The notes: a model not told the origin generated them from the sequence alone. Positions 1 through 10,574 are shown, numbered from the stretch's first letter. The stretch is 21,212 nt of DNA from DASWED01 sp036394995 (GCA_036394995.1 DASWED010000038.1:1-21212); one strand, 5' to 3'. Translations and numbers: made by a program.

Positions 1-1821
1 GAGCCGACCGTCGTCCCCAACTCGGAGGGGTCGCGGACGACGCCCTCCGTGGTCGGCTACTCGAAGAACGGGGAGATTCTGGTGGGCGAGGTGGCCAAGC
101 GACAGGCCATCACGAACCCGGACCGGACCGTCCGTTCGATCAAGCGCCACATGGGGGAGAAGGACTTCTCGCTGGAGGTCGACGGCAAGAAGTGGACGCC
201 GCAGGAGATCTCCGCCCAGATCCTCGGCAAGCTGAAGCGTGACGCCGAGTCCTTCATCGGCGACAAGGTGACCCAGGCCGTCGTCACGGTCCCGGCGTAC
301 TTCGACGACTCCCAGCGCCAGGCCACGAAGGAGGCGGGGCAGATCGCGGGCCTCGAGGTCCTGCGGATCATCAACGAGCCCACCGCGGCGGCCCTGGCCT
401 ACGGCCTCGACAAGCAGGGCAAGGACGAGACCGTCCTGGTGTTCGACCTCGGCGGGGGCACGTTCGACGTGTCGCTCCTCGAGATCGGCGAGGGCGTGTT
501 CGAGGTCAAGGCCACCCACGGCGACACACACCTGGGCGGCGACGACTGGGACCAGCGCGTCATCGACTGGCTGGTGGCCGAGTTCCGCAAGTCGAACGGT
601 GTGGACATCTCCGGCGATCGCATGGCCATGCAGCGGCTCAAGGAGGCCGCGGAGAAGGCCAAGATCGAGCTGTCCCAGGTCACCGAGACCACCATCAACC
701 TGCCGTTCGTCACGGCCACGAAGTCCGACGACGGCACGATGTCACCGCTCCACCTCGAGACGAAGCTGACCCGGGGGGAGTTCGAGCGGATGACCGTGGA
801 CCTGGTGGACCGGTGCAAGGCCCCGTACCAGCAGGCCGTCAAGGACTGGGGCAAGGACGTCGGGCAGATCGACCACATCATCATGGTCGGCGGCGCCACG
901 CGCATGCCCATGATCCAGGACCTGGTGAAGCGGCTGACGGGGGGCAAGGAGCCCCACAAGGGCGTCAATCCCGACGAGGTCGTCGCCGTCGGCGCGGCCA
1001 TCCAGGCCGGGGTCCTGAAGGGCGACGTGAAAGACATCCTGCTCCTCGACGTCACCCCGCTGTCCCTCGGCGTGGAGACCCTGGGCGGGATCGTCCAGCG
1101 CATGATCGAACGGAACACGACGATCCCCACCCGCAAGAGCGAGGTGTTCACCACCGCGGCGGACAACCAGACCCAGGTGGAGATCAACGTGCTCCAGGGC
1201 GAGGGGGAGACCGTGCAATCCCCGGCGGTCCGCTCGCTCGGCAAGTTCCACCTGGTGGGGATCCCGCCGGCGCCGCGCGGCATGCCCCAGATCGAGGTGG
1301 CGTTCGACATCGACGCGAACGGCATCGTGAACGTCTCGGCCAAGGACACGGCCACCGGCAAGGAGCAGGCCATGACCATCACCGGCGGGACCGCCCTCAA
1401 CAAGGACGAGATCGACCGGATGATGGCCGACGCGGAGAAGTTCGCGGAGGAGGACCGCAGCCGCCGGGAGGCCGCCGAGACCCGCAACAACGCGGACAAC
1501 CTGACCTACCAGGTGGATCGGGCGCTCATGGAGTACGGGGACAAGATCCCCGAGTCCGAGCGCGAGGAGCTGACGAAGGCGAACGACGAGGCCAAGGAGG
1601 CCCTCAAGGGCGAGGACACCGACGCCATCAAGTCGGCCGCCGACCGGCTCCTGCAGTCCTTCCAGAAGGTCGGCCCCGCCATGTACCAGGCCCAGCAGGC
1701 CGCGGGCGGCGAGGCCACGTCGGCCGGTGCCGGCCCCGACGCCGGCTCCGCCCCCGGCACCACCGAGAGCTCCGACGACGTGGTGGAAGGCGAGATCGTC
1801 GACGAAGGAGACGCCTCGTAA
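1..1821 (+). CDS. dnaK: Molecular chaperone DnaK (Hsp70), 5' end missing
   Basis: ATP-dependent Hsp70 chaperone of the cytoplasm, working with GrpE and DnaJ encoded just downstream. The frame is open from the first base (EPTVVPNSEG), so the start codon and roughly 20-25 N-terminal residues, including the first phosphate-binding loop, lie before the window; 606 residues are visible. Recognisable are the NEPTAAALAYG segment, the second phosphate loop DLGGGTFDVSLLEIG, the adenosine-site segment IIMVGGATRMPMIQ, the interdomain linker around ILLLDVTPLSLGVET, the beta substrate-binding domain and the helical lid. The tail is Gly/Ala/Ser-rich and ends VVEGEIVDEGDAS, as in actinobacterial DnaK. The TAA stop shares its last base with the ATG of grpE (TAATG), indicating translational coupling. 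The natural promoter and any HspR-binding operator are outside the window. Confidence 0.98.
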   Translation, partial: EPTVVPNSEGSRTTPSVVGYSKNGEILVGEVAKRQAITNPDRTVRSIKRHMGEKDFSLEVDGKKWTPQEISAQILGKLKRDAESFIGDKVTQAVVTVPAYFDDSQRQATKEAGQIAGLEVLRIINEPTAAALAYGLDKQGKDETVLVFDLGGGTFDVSLLEIGEGVFEVKATHGDTHLGGDDWDQRVIDWLVAEFRKSNGVDISGDRMAMQRLKEAAEKAKIELSQVTETTINLPFVTATKSDDGTMSPLHLETKLTRGEFERMTVDLVDRCKAPYQQAVKDWGKDVGQIDHIIMVGGATRMPMIQDLVKRLTGGKEPHKGVNPDEVVAVGAAIQAGVLKGDVKDILLLDVTPLSLGVETLGGIVQRMIERNTTIPTRKSEVFTTAADNQTQVEINVLQGEGETVQSPAVRSLGKFHLVGIPPAPRGMPQIEVAFDIDANGIVNVSAKDTATGKEQAMTITGGTALNKDEIDRMMADAEKFAEEDRSRREAAETRNNADNLTYQVDRALMEYGDKIPESEREELTKANDEAKEALKGEDTDAIKSAADRLLQSFQKVGPAMYQAQQAAGGEATSAGAGPDAGSAPGTTESSDDVVEGEIVDEGDAS

Positions 1822-2579
1822 TGCCCCACGACCCCAACCACGAGAATCAGCGTCCCGAAGATCAGGCGCCGCGGGAGCACCCCGATCCCGGGCTCGGCTC
1901 CGACCCCCAGCGCCCCAAGGTCCGCGTCACGGACAAGCGCCGAATCCACGCCGAAAAGCCGGCTGGCCAAGACGAGCCGGGCCCGGGCGCATCGGGTTCC
2001 CACGGGCACACGGCGGATACCGCGAGCAAGGACGGCGGTGCCGGGACCGCCGGGGGCTCTGCGACCGAAGGGAGCAGGAGCGAAGCGCCCCCCGGCGGGC
2101 ACGGCCACGCCGGCCCCCCCGCCGGGCCAACGGGTTTGGCCCAGGCCAAGCAAGAAGCCGCCGAGTACCGCGAGCACCTCCAGCGTCTCGCCGCCGAGTT
2201 CGACAACTTCCGCAAGCGCACCCTCAGGGAGCAGACGAACGCGCTGGAGCGCGCGGCGGAGCCGCTCATGCGGCGCCTGCTCGAGGTTCTGGACGAGTTC
2301 GACCTGGCCCTCATGGCCGCGGAACGGACCCCCGACCTCGAACAGTTCCTCCGGGGGGTCGAGCTCGTGTACGCGAAGCTCAGGGACATACTCCGGGCGG
2401 AGGGCCTGGAACGGATCGAGGCCGAGGGCAGGCCGTTCGACCCCGAACGGCACGAGGCGCTGATGGGCTCGGAGGCGGAGGGCGAGGGCGAGCCCGTGGT
2501 GGCTGACGTGTTCCGGCAGGGCTACACGCTGAGGGGCAAGGTCCTGCGCCCGGCCGGAGTGCGGGTGACCAGGAAGTAG
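1821..2579 (+). CDS. grpE: Nucleotide exchange factor GrpE
   Basis: Releases ADP from DnaK. The 252-aa protein begins with about 110 residues of low-complexity, Pro/Gly/His-rich, probably disordered sequence containing VRVTDKRRIHAE near residue 33, a motif I associate with actinobacterial GrpE. The conserved part starts near residue 113: a long helix (EAAEYREHLQRLAAEFDNFRKR) that forms the dimer stalk, followed by the helical region and the C-terminal beta-wing (PFDPERHEALM, VFRQGYTLRGKVLRPAGVRV). The ATG at 1821 overlaps the dnaK stop by one base, and it is the only start that retains the VTDKRR region; the longer open frame upstream is antiparallel-free shadow coding within dnaK. The start of dnaJ lies 10 nt downstream. 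The N-terminal tail looks longer than in most family members. Confidence 0.96.
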   Translation: MPHDPNHENQRPEDQAPREHPDPGLGSDPQRPKVRVTDKRRIHAEKPAGQDEPGPGASGSHGHTADTASKDGGAGTAGGSATEGSRSEAPPGGHGHAGPPAGPTGLAQAKQEAAEYREHLQRLAAEFDNFRKRTLREQTNALERAAEPLMRRLLEVLDEFDLALMAAERTPDLEQFLRGVELVYAKLRDILRAEGLERIEAEGRPFDPERHEALMGSEAEGEGEPVVADVFRQGYTLRGKVLRPAGVRVTRK

Positions 2580-2589
2580 GGAGGCTGGC

Positions 2590-3741
2590 GTGAACGGCGA
2601 CATCCGCCGGGAGTGGCTGGAGAAGGACTACTACCAGGTCCTCGGCGTGCCCAAGAACGCCAGCCAGGCCGACATCCGCAAGGCGTACCGGAAGCTCGCG
2701 CAGCAGCACCACCCGGACGCGAACGCCGGGAACAAGGAGGCCGAGGAGCGGTTCAAGGAGGTCTCGGCCGCCTACGACGTCATCGGCGACGCGGAGAAGC
2801 GAACGCAGTACGACCGGGTCCGCGACATGGTGGGCTCCGGCGCGGGCGGCTTCTTCGGCGGCCCGGGCGGGCCGGGCGGCGGCTTCGGCGGGTTCCCCGG
2901 CGGGGCCAGGGTCCGGGTGGAGAACATCGGCGACCTCGGGGACATCTTCGGGAACCTGTTCGGCGGGATGGGCGGCGGCCGGGCCTCCCGGCGCCAGCCC
3001 GCCCGCGGGGCCGACCTCGAGACCGAGGTCCGGGTGTCGTTCGAACAGGCCATGGAGGGCACCACCGTTCCGGTGAAGATCCGGGGCGCTGCGACGTGCA
3101 CCACGTGCGGCGGCACCGGCGCCGAGCCGGGGACCACCCCGGTCGTGTGCCCCCAGTGCGGGGGCGCGGGCCAGGTCACCGTGAACCAGGGCCTGTTCCA
3201 GATGGCCCAGCCCTGCCCGCGGTGCAGGGGAGCCGGGCGGATCGTGGAGCACCCCTGCGCCACGTGCCGGGGGACCGGGCACGTCCAGGCCACCCGCGAG
3301 CTCCAGGTGAAGATCCCGGCGGGCGTGAAGGACGGCGCCCGCATCAAGCTGGCCGGACGCGGGGAGGCCCCCCGCTCGGCCGGCCAGCCCGGCGACCTGT
3401 ACGTGGTGGTCAGGGTCCAGCCGCACCCGGTGTTCGGTCGCAGGGGCAACGACCTCACGGTGGAGCTGCCGGTGTCCTACCCGGAGGCGGCGCTGGGGGC
3501 GAACGTGAAGGTCCCCACCCTGAACGAGCCGGTGACCCTGAAGGTCCCGGCCGGAACGCCCGGCGGCAAGACGTTCCGGGTCCGGGGGAAGGGCGCGCCG
3601 AGCAAGGGGGGTCACGGCGACCTGCTGGTGACGGTCAACGTGGACGTCCCCCGCAAGCTGTCCCGCGAGCAGAAGGACCTGCTCCGGCAGCTCCAGGAGG
3701 CCGAGAGCGATTCGCCGCGGCGCTCGCTGGGCGTGGAGTGA
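2590..3741 (+). CDS. dnaJ: Chaperone protein DnaJ (Hsp40, type I)
   Basis: Co-chaperone that delivers substrates to DnaK and stimulates its ATPase. It has 383 aa with the complete type I layout: a J-domain (about residues 12-75) with the HPD triad at 41-43; a Gly/Phe-rich linker (about 85-130); a zinc-binding domain with four CxxCxGxG motifs starting at Cys170, Cys187, Cys209 and Cys223; and the two beta-sandwich C-terminal domains. The GTG start is preceded by GGGAGG in the 10-nt gap after grpE. The REWLEKDYYQVLGV start resembles the DnaJ1 version found in actinobacterial hspR operons. The TGA stop at 3739-3741 is followed at once by the hspR ribosome-binding site. Confidence 0.97.
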   Translation: MNGDIRREWLEKDYYQVLGVPKNASQADIRKAYRKLAQQHHPDANAGNKEAEERFKEVSAAYDVIGDAEKRTQYDRVRDMVGSGAGGFFGGPGGPGGGFGGFPGGARVRVENIGDLGDIFGNLFGGMGGGRASRRQPARGADLETEVRVSFEQAMEGTTVPVKIRGAATCTTCGGTGAEPGTTPVVCPQCGGAGQVTVNQGLFQMAQPCPRCRGAGRIVEHPCATCRGTGHVQATRELQVKIPAGVKDGARIKLAGRGEAPRSAGQPGDLYVVVRVQPHPVFGRRGNDLTVELPVSYPEAALGANVKVPTLNEPVTLKVPAGTPGGKTFRVRGKGAPSKGGHGDLLVTVNVDVPRKLSREQKDLLRQLQEAESDSPRRSLGVE

Positions 3742-3755
3742 TCGAGGGAGGACTG

Positions 3756-4205
3756 GTGGCGAACGAACGGCGATCGAGCCAGGAGGACAGGGGGGTCTAC
3801 ATCATCAGCGTGGCCGCCGAGCTGGCCGGCGTGCACCCGCAGACCCTGCGCATCTACGAGCGCAAGGGCCTGCTCCGTCCCTCCCGCACGGCCGGGAACA
3901 CCCGCCGGTACTCCGAGCGCGACATCGAGCGGCTCCGGGAGATCCAGGAGCTGACCCAGGAGCACGGCATCAATCTGGCCGGCGTGAAGATGATCGTGGA
4001 GATGGAGCGGCAGCTCGAGGAGCTCCGCCGGACCGTCGAGACCATGGCCCGGGAGATGCAGCGGACCCGCGAGCGGGCCCGCCGGGAGGCCGAGGAGGCC
4101 CTCCGGGAGGCCGAACGGGCCCGGCGCGAGGCCGAGCGCCAACGGGCCGCCACCGCGCTGGTCCCGCGATCGAGCATGCCCCGCATGCCGTGGGAGGGCC
4201 TGTGA
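3756..4205 (+). CDS. hspR: Heat-shock repressor HspR (MerR-type)
   Basis: In actinobacteria HspR represses the dnaK operon by binding HAIR inverted repeats, using DnaK as co-repressor. This 149-aa protein has a MerR-type winged helix-turn-helix at residues 14-70 (ISVAAELAGVHPQTLRIYE, then KGLLRPSRT and the wing NTRRYSERDIERL), a hinge with GINLAGVKMI, and a long charged Arg/Glu-rich helix (about 82-132) likely to form a coiled coil. I chose GTG at 3756 because GGGAGGA lies 4-10 nt before it. A GTG at 3738, overlapping the dnaJ stop as GTGA, would add six residues (MIEGGL) and cannot be excluded. Its TGA overlaps the next gene's GTG (GTGA). Confidence 0.94.
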   Translation: MANERRSSQEDRGVYIISVAAELAGVHPQTLRIYERKGLLRPSRTAGNTRRYSERDIERLREIQELTQEHGINLAGVKMIVEMERQLEELRRTVETMAREMQRTRERARREAEEALREAERARREAERQRAATALVPRSSMPRMPWEGL

Positions 4206-4746
4206 CCAGGGTCGTGCTGCGACGCGCCGGCGTGACGCTCCGGCCCTACCGCAAGGGCGAGCTGGAGGACATGGAGGCGGCGATGCACACCGAGGAGGCA
4301 CGGGAGTGGCTCCCGCTCGGTCCGCCGCCCCGCCAGGAGCTCCGCCGTCGGGTCGACGCCGGGGGGCTGCTGTCCGACGGCCGGATCGACCTCGTGATCG
4401 AGGTTGACGGCCGCATGGTGGGGGAGATCGACGGCCGGCACCCGAGGTGGGCCCTCCCGCCCGGGGTGTGGGAGCTCGGCATCACCGTGTTCTCGCGGGC
4501 CGACCGGGGGCGCGGCCACGGCCGGGAGGCGCTCCGCCTGATGTGCGACCGGCTGTTCATCGAGGAATCGGCGCACCGGGTGTCGCTCACCACGGACGTC
4601 GAGAACCGGGCGATGCGGGCGGTGGCCGAACGGGTGGGGTTCCGCATGGAGGGCGTGCTCCGGTCGTTCATGCCGACCGGGCAGGGACGACGGGACTACG
4701 CCATGTACGCGATGACCAAGGACGACTGGGAGAACGAACGAACGAC

Positions 4747-4756
<10 letters not shown>
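4202..4756 (+). CDS. GNAT acetyltransferase, RimJ/RimL-like, inside the chaperone operon
   Basis: Predicted acetyl-CoA-dependent N-acetyltransferase of 184 aa; RimJ/RimL-type members acetylate protein N-termini or small amines. It opens with LRRAGVTLRPYRKGELEDM (the usual first strand and helix). The acetyl-CoA pyrophosphate loop is visible as RGRGHG at residues 102-107 after the ELGITVF strand, followed by the NRAMRAVAERVGF segment typical of motif B. The chosen GTG at 4202 overlaps the hspR stop (GTGA) and has GGAGGG four bases upstream; GTG 4190 would add four residues but lacks that spacing. The 3' end overlaps clpB by 10 nt, so the gene is embedded and probably co-expressed on heat shock. 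Its substrate cannot be told from sequence. Such a gene is not a standard member of this operon. Confidence 0.9.
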
Positions 4757-7341
<2,585 letters not shown>

Positions 7342-7408
7342 CGGCTCGTCGCCGCGGGTCGTCAGCCCCGAGCGGCCAGCGGGTTCTCCCAGCGGATCTC
7401 GGTGAACG

Positions 7409-7717
7409 TCAGTTGAAGATCGCTTCGAATCGCATCCGCCCTTCCTGGTCCTGGCCGACCGGCACCAGGAAGATGCGGAGCTCGCCGAGCCGGTCGTGCT
7501 CGAGGGGCCAGATCCGCTGGGGCGCGGCGAAGCCCGGCGGACCCCGGAAGAGAAGGGAGAACGGCTCCTGGCGGGCCAAGCCCGGCCGGGGCCGGCCGTC
7601 GCCCAGCGCGGTCACCTGATCCAGCACGAGCGGCACGCTCTCGCCCTCGTCCGGGCGCAGACGGAACTCGTCGCCCCGGCACTGCTCGAATGCGGCGAGA
7701 TCGGGGAACTCGGTCAC
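7409..7717 (-). CDS. DUF6916-like small protein, last gene of the tail-collar operon
   Basis: A 102-aa protein of unknown function. I recognise it as DUF6916-like from EPFSLLFRGP in the middle and the ending WPLEHDRLGELRIFLVPVG followed by MRFEAIFN; this is recognition from memory, not a search result. It has no signal peptide, membrane segment or cysteine-rich motif apart from one Cys near residue 13, and it reads as a compact beta-rich domain. The GTG start at 7717 overlaps the TGA of the preceding binding-protein gene by four bases (GTGA), so it is translationally coupled. A longer in-frame open stretch upstream (to 8119) is out-of-frame shadow inside that gene, with Arg/Gly-rich composition. 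From context I infer a role alongside the collar proteins, perhaps as cytoplasmic assembly or chaperone factor. Confidence 0.85.
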   Translation of the reverse strand: MTEFPDLAAFEQCRGDEFRLRPDEGESVPLVLDQVTALGDGRPRPGLARQEPFSLLFRGPPGFAAPQRIWPLEHDRLGELRIFLVPVGQDQEGRMRFEAIFN

Positions 7718-8982
7718 TGCGCGTGCAGGTACTCGTTCAGGTATCCGGACGACATCGCGGTGTCGAGAGACGAGAGCTCGCCGGGGAACGCCGCCAGCGC
7801 CGCCACCCGCTCGAGCGAGACGTTCGCCAGGCTCCCGTTCACCGACCGGACTGTCCGGATCTGCACGCCGCTCCGGACCGTGTTCGATCCGCCGTCCACA
7901 GTGAGCGTCCCCCGTGGGGCCGCGACGTCCGCGCCGGCGAGTGCGGAGATCAGCTCCTTCGACGGCTTCCCCTGCTGCCGGGCCGCTTGCGCCCCGGTGA
8001 CGGCCAGCATCGCCGCCTCGTACCCGATGAGCGCGAACGCGTCGGGCTCCCGCCCGGCCCGCCGCCTGAATGCCTTCCGGAACGCGACGGCCGCCGCGTC
8101 GGACGCGGTTCGGACCCACGGCAGCGCGTTGCGGACACCGAACGCCGCCGAGCCGATCTGGGACAGCAGGTAGTCGTCCACCATGAGCCCGCCGCCGGTG
8201 AGCGGCACCCGGCCACCGAGCGCCGACGAGGCGTACCCCCGGACGAACCGGGCCGCCCGGCTCCCGGAGAACAGCGCGTACACGAAGTCCGGCGAGGCCG
8301 CCGACGCCGCCGCGAAGAGGCTGCGGAGCGTGGAATCGTCGTCGGACGTCTCGGTGACGAACGTCCCCACGACCTGCCCACCGGCCGACTCCAAGCCGCG
8401 CCGGAACGCGTACACGGTGTCGTAGCCGGTGTCGGCCAGTGGCGCGGCCACGAACGCGCGCGACCCCAGGTGGCTCGCGGCCCAGGACCCGAACGAGAAG
8501 CTCGACTGCCAGTAGTGCAGCCCGTGGTGCAGGACGTAGGGGCTCCGCGCCGACTGCCGGACGGCGTGCGCGCCGAGGTTCGCCACGATCAGAGGAACAC
8601 GTTGCTGCTCGAACGTCGAGGCCACCTGCCCCGCTACCGGGGCGGTAATGCCTGCGATGACCACGTCGACGCCGCCCGAGAGCAGCTGCTCGGCCGCCCC
8701 GTCCGCGCCGCCGAACCCCAGCGGTACCTCGACGGCCGTCACCGATGACCCCACCTGCTTATGGACCTGGGCCAGCCGGAGACGGATCCCCTCCAGCAGG
8801 TTCGCCCCGGCGCTCGTGTACTCGCCGCCGGATGGCGCCATGACTCCCACCCGGAGGCTCAGGGAGGTCGATGCGAACGCCCGGTCGGCCAGCAGGACCG
8901 GCCCCATCGCCGCCGCACCAGCCCCCGCCCCGGCCGCCTGCAGGAAGCGGCGCCGGCTGATCGTCAACCGTTCCTCCTTCAC
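7714..8982 (-). CDS. Tat-exported periplasmic-binding-like protein (Leu/Ile/Val-binding type)
   Basis: A 422-aa secreted protein resembling the type I solute-binding proteins used by branched-chain amino-acid ABC transporters (Peripla_BP_6/LivK class). The N-terminus has a twin-arginine signal (ISRRRFLQAAGAG), an Ala-rich hydrophobic stretch and a likely AFA cleavage site near residue 38; I see no lipobox cysteine. The mature part starts with SLRVGVMAPSGGEYTSAGANL and contains VDVVIAGITAPVAG, the first-lobe pattern of the family, then YALFSGSRAARFVRGY and FALIGYEAAMLAV in the second lobe. GTG at 8982 overlaps the GNAT stop (GTGA), with AGGAG upstream. No permease or ATPase is encoded nearby, so it is an orphan as a transporter part; it may instead act as a sensor or surface ligand-binding protein. 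Confidence 0.88.
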   Translation of the reverse strand: MKEERLTISRRRFLQAAGAGAGAAAMGPVLLADRAFASTSLSLRVGVMAPSGGEYTSAGANLLEGIRLRLAQVHKQVGSSVTAVEVPLGFGGADGAAEQLLSGGVDVVIAGITAPVAGQVASTFEQQRVPLIVANLGAHAVRQSARSPYVLHHGLHYWQSSFSFGSWAASHLGSRAFVAAPLADTGYDTVYAFRRGLESAGGQVVGTFVTETSDDDSTLRSLFAAASAASPDFVYALFSGSRAARFVRGYASSALGGRVPLTGGGLMVDDYLLSQIGSAAFGVRNALPWVRTASDAAAVAFRKAFRRRAGREPDAFALIGYEAAMLAVTGAQAARQQGKPSKELISALAGADVAAPRGTLTVDGGSNTVRSGVQIRTVRSVNGSLANVSLERVAALAAFPGELSSLDTAMSSGYLNEYLHAQ

Positions 8983-9485
8983 CGGGTGCTCCTCTCACTG
9001 GGACGAACCCATTCCATCAACACGTACGCGTCGCCACCGGCATCCGCGACCGGCGTGAAGCCCATCCGCCGGTACAGGCCGATGGCCCGGTTGAACCGCT
9101 CGACGTGGATCGACACCTTGCGCCCCGTCCGTTCGGCCTCGTTCAGCAGCTCGCCGAGCAGCATGCCGCCCACTCCGGCCCCGCGGAACTCCGGCAGGAT
9201 TGCGATGTCGACCACTCGGATCTCCGCCGGCCCGCGGTCCACGTACAGGCGCCCCGCCGGATCGCCGCCGACGAGGACGACGTCGAACGACGCCCGGGCG
9301 AAGTGCTCGCGGTAGTGCCGGTCCTGTGCCTCGAACTGGAACCGGACGAACGCATCCTTCTGCTCGTCGGTCCAGGGGACGATCGCCATCTCCTCGGCCC
9401 GCGTGGAGGCGTACACCGCGAGCAGGAAATCGCGGTCCTCCGGTCGCGCCGGCCTCAGGGTGACGGTGGATGTCTGGATGGCCAC
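8979..9485 (-). CDS. GNAT acetyltransferase in the tail-collar operon
   Basis: Predicted GNAT-fold acetyltransferase of 168 aa. TLRPARPEDRDFLLAVYAST is the first strand/helix, VVDIAILPEFRGAGVGGMLL carries the acetyl-CoA loop RGAGVG at residues 101-106, and FNRAIGLYRRMGF is the usual C-terminal motif. It lies 18 nt after the last collar gene and overlaps the binding-protein gene by four bases. The start is awkward: the only GTG (9485) directly touches its GGGAAGGAG Shine-Dalgarno with no spacer, and an in-frame TGA (the collar gene's own stop) lies six codons upstream. Either spacing is poor or a non-standard start such as ATC, two codons in, is used. The substrate is unknown; the position suggests modification of a collar protein or a small ligand. 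Confidence 0.88.
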   Translation of the reverse strand: MAIQTSTVTLRPARPEDRDFLLAVYASTRAEEMAIVPWTDEQKDAFVRFQFEAQDRHYREHFARASFDVVLVGGDPAGRLYVDRGPAEIRVVDIAILPEFRGAGVGGMLLGELLNEAERTGRKVSIHVERFNRAIGLYRRMGFTPVADAGGDAYVLMEWVRPSERSTR

Positions 9486-9503
9486 TCCTTCCCTCGTTCC
9501 CCC

Positions 9504-10034
9504 TCAGCCCCGCGGCGGGAAGACGCCCTGCAGGGCGATGCAGAAGTTCAGCGTGAGGTACGGCATCATGTTGTTGTGGGGCAGGCTGCCCCCCGCGATC
9601 GACAGCGCCTGCGGTGAGAACTGCGTCAGGTTCGCGTTCGCGGTCTGGTTATACGCGAACCCCCCGTCCGCGGTCGCGGGCACGACCGTGGGGCCGGGCG
9701 CGAAGACGTCGCCGGGGTCGAAGGCATGGGCGGATGCCGTGTGGGTGTGCAGGGGCATCTCCGTGGTGATCAGGGTCACGGACTCGACCCCGGACTCCTG
9801 CCCCAGGAAGTACTCGGACAGGCCCTGGCCCTGCCCGGCGTGGATCGGCACCGACCCCTGGAGATCCGGCAGCGCGAAGGTCGACTTGCCGTCGCCCCCG
9901 TAGGATGTCCCGAGCAGCGAGAACAGCGCGGTGTTCTGGCTGATCGGCATGAGCTGCCCGTTGCACAGGGCCCACCCCGTCGGGGCGAAGTTGAACCCGA
10001 ACATCCTGATCTCGGCAACGAATGGTTCGCTCAT
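9504..10034 (-). CDS. Phage tail-collar domain protein, paralogue 1 (gene-order third)
   Basis: A 176-aa protein of the phage tail-collar / microcystin-dependent-protein family. The conserved N-terminal collar domain reads EIRMFGFNFAPTGWALCNGQ, then LFSLLGTSYGGDG, FALPDLQG and VPIHAGQG (about residues 8-70). A variable central part contains an HTH-type His-x-His pair (His96, His98, with His103 nearby), and the C-terminus is GGSLPHNNMMPYLTLNF followed by CIALQG. Two cysteines (24 and 165) are present. There is no signal peptide. ATG 10034 has GAGGAGG five bases upstream, and this Shine-Dalgarno overlaps the stop of paralogue 2. In phages, collar domains sit in trimeric tail fibres; chromosomal copies such as these are of poorly known function. 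A longer upstream frame (to 10505) is shadow coding. Confidence 0.92.
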   Translation of the reverse strand: MSEPFVAEIRMFGFNFAPTGWALCNGQLMPISQNTALFSLLGTSYGGDGKSTFALPDLQGSVPIHAGQGQGLSEYFLGQESGVESVTLITTEMPLHTHTASAHAFDPGDVFAPGPTVVPATADGGFAYNQTANANLTQFSPQALSIAGGSLPHNNMMPYLTLNFCIALQGVFPPRG

Positions 10035-10045
10035 CGGTTTCCTCC

Positions 10046-10564
10046 TCAGTTCGGCTGCGGGAACGTCCCGAACAGGCAGATGATGAAGTTCACGGTCAGG
10101 TAGGGCTGGATGTTCTCGTGCGGCTGGCTTCCGCCCGTTGGCCCGATCGACGTCGCCGCCATCTGCGTGTCGGTCTGGTCCTGGATGTACATCCGGGCCA
10201 CGGAGGACTGCGCCAGGACGTTGCCGCCGGGACCCGTGGCCGTTGCGATGTTGGTGGTCGCGATCACCGGGTGCGTGTGGCTCGGGGTCTGCTGGACGGT
10301 GACGGTCACCTGCTCGACGCCGGCCTGCTCGCCGAGGGTGTACGTCGAGCCGCCCGGCCCCGTCCCCTGGTGCAGCGGGACCCGGCTCTGCAGGTTGGGC
10401 AGGTTGAACGTCACCTGCCCGTCCCCGCCGTAGGTCGTCCCGATCAGCGTGAACAGCACCTCGTTCTCGGAGATCGGCATGGGCTGGCCGTTGCACAGGG
10501 CCCACCCTTGGGGGGCGAAGTTGCCGCCGAACATCCGGATCTCGCCCGTGTACGGATCTGACAT
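10046..10564 (-). CDS. Phage tail-collar domain protein, paralogue 2 (gene-order second)
   Basis: A 172-aa member of the same family. It opens MSDPYTGEIRMFGGNFAPQG with WALCNGQPMPIS after it, then LFTLIGTTYGGDG, FNLPNLQS and VPLHQGTG, and ends GGSQPHENIQPYLTVNF followed by IICLFGTFPQPN. The His-x-His pair sits at His96/His98 (PSHTHP), exactly the same positions as in paralogue 1. The C-terminal Cys is at 163, two residues further along the last strand than in the other copies; Cys24 is conserved. The ATG is preceded by AGAGGAGG, which overlaps the TAG stop of the upstream paralogue, so translation is coupled. The central region (about 100-140) differs from the other two, suggesting subunits with distinct surface loops. 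No signal peptide is visible. Confidence 0.92.
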   Translation of the reverse strand: MSDPYTGEIRMFGGNFAPQGWALCNGQPMPISENEVLFTLIGTTYGGDGQVTFNLPNLQSRVPLHQGTGPGGSTYTLGEQAGVEQVTVTVQQTPSHTHPVIATTNIATATGPGGNVLAQSSVARMYIQDQTDTQMAATSIGPTGGSQPHENIQPYLTVNFIICLFGTFPQPN

Positions 10565-10574
10565 GTCGCCTCCT

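Noticed and set aside
399..1499. 366-codon open frame antisense to dnaK
   Set aside because: Ser/Arg/Thr-rich shadow without a domain; dnaK covers the region.
3738..3760. HAIR-type operator (CTTGAGT-N7-ACTCAAG) inside the window
   Set aside because: No such inverted repeat was seen within the operon or before hspR or clpB; it presumably lies upstream of dnaK outside the window.
7342..7408. Terminator between the convergent clpB and DUF6916-like genes
   Set aside because: I looked for a strong inverted repeat and found only short imperfect GC pairings; nothing worth calling.
10035..10505. N-terminally extended version of collar paralogue 1
   Set aside because: The extension is shadow sequence in paralogue 2; ATG 10034 with a strong ribosome-binding site gives the aligned family start.
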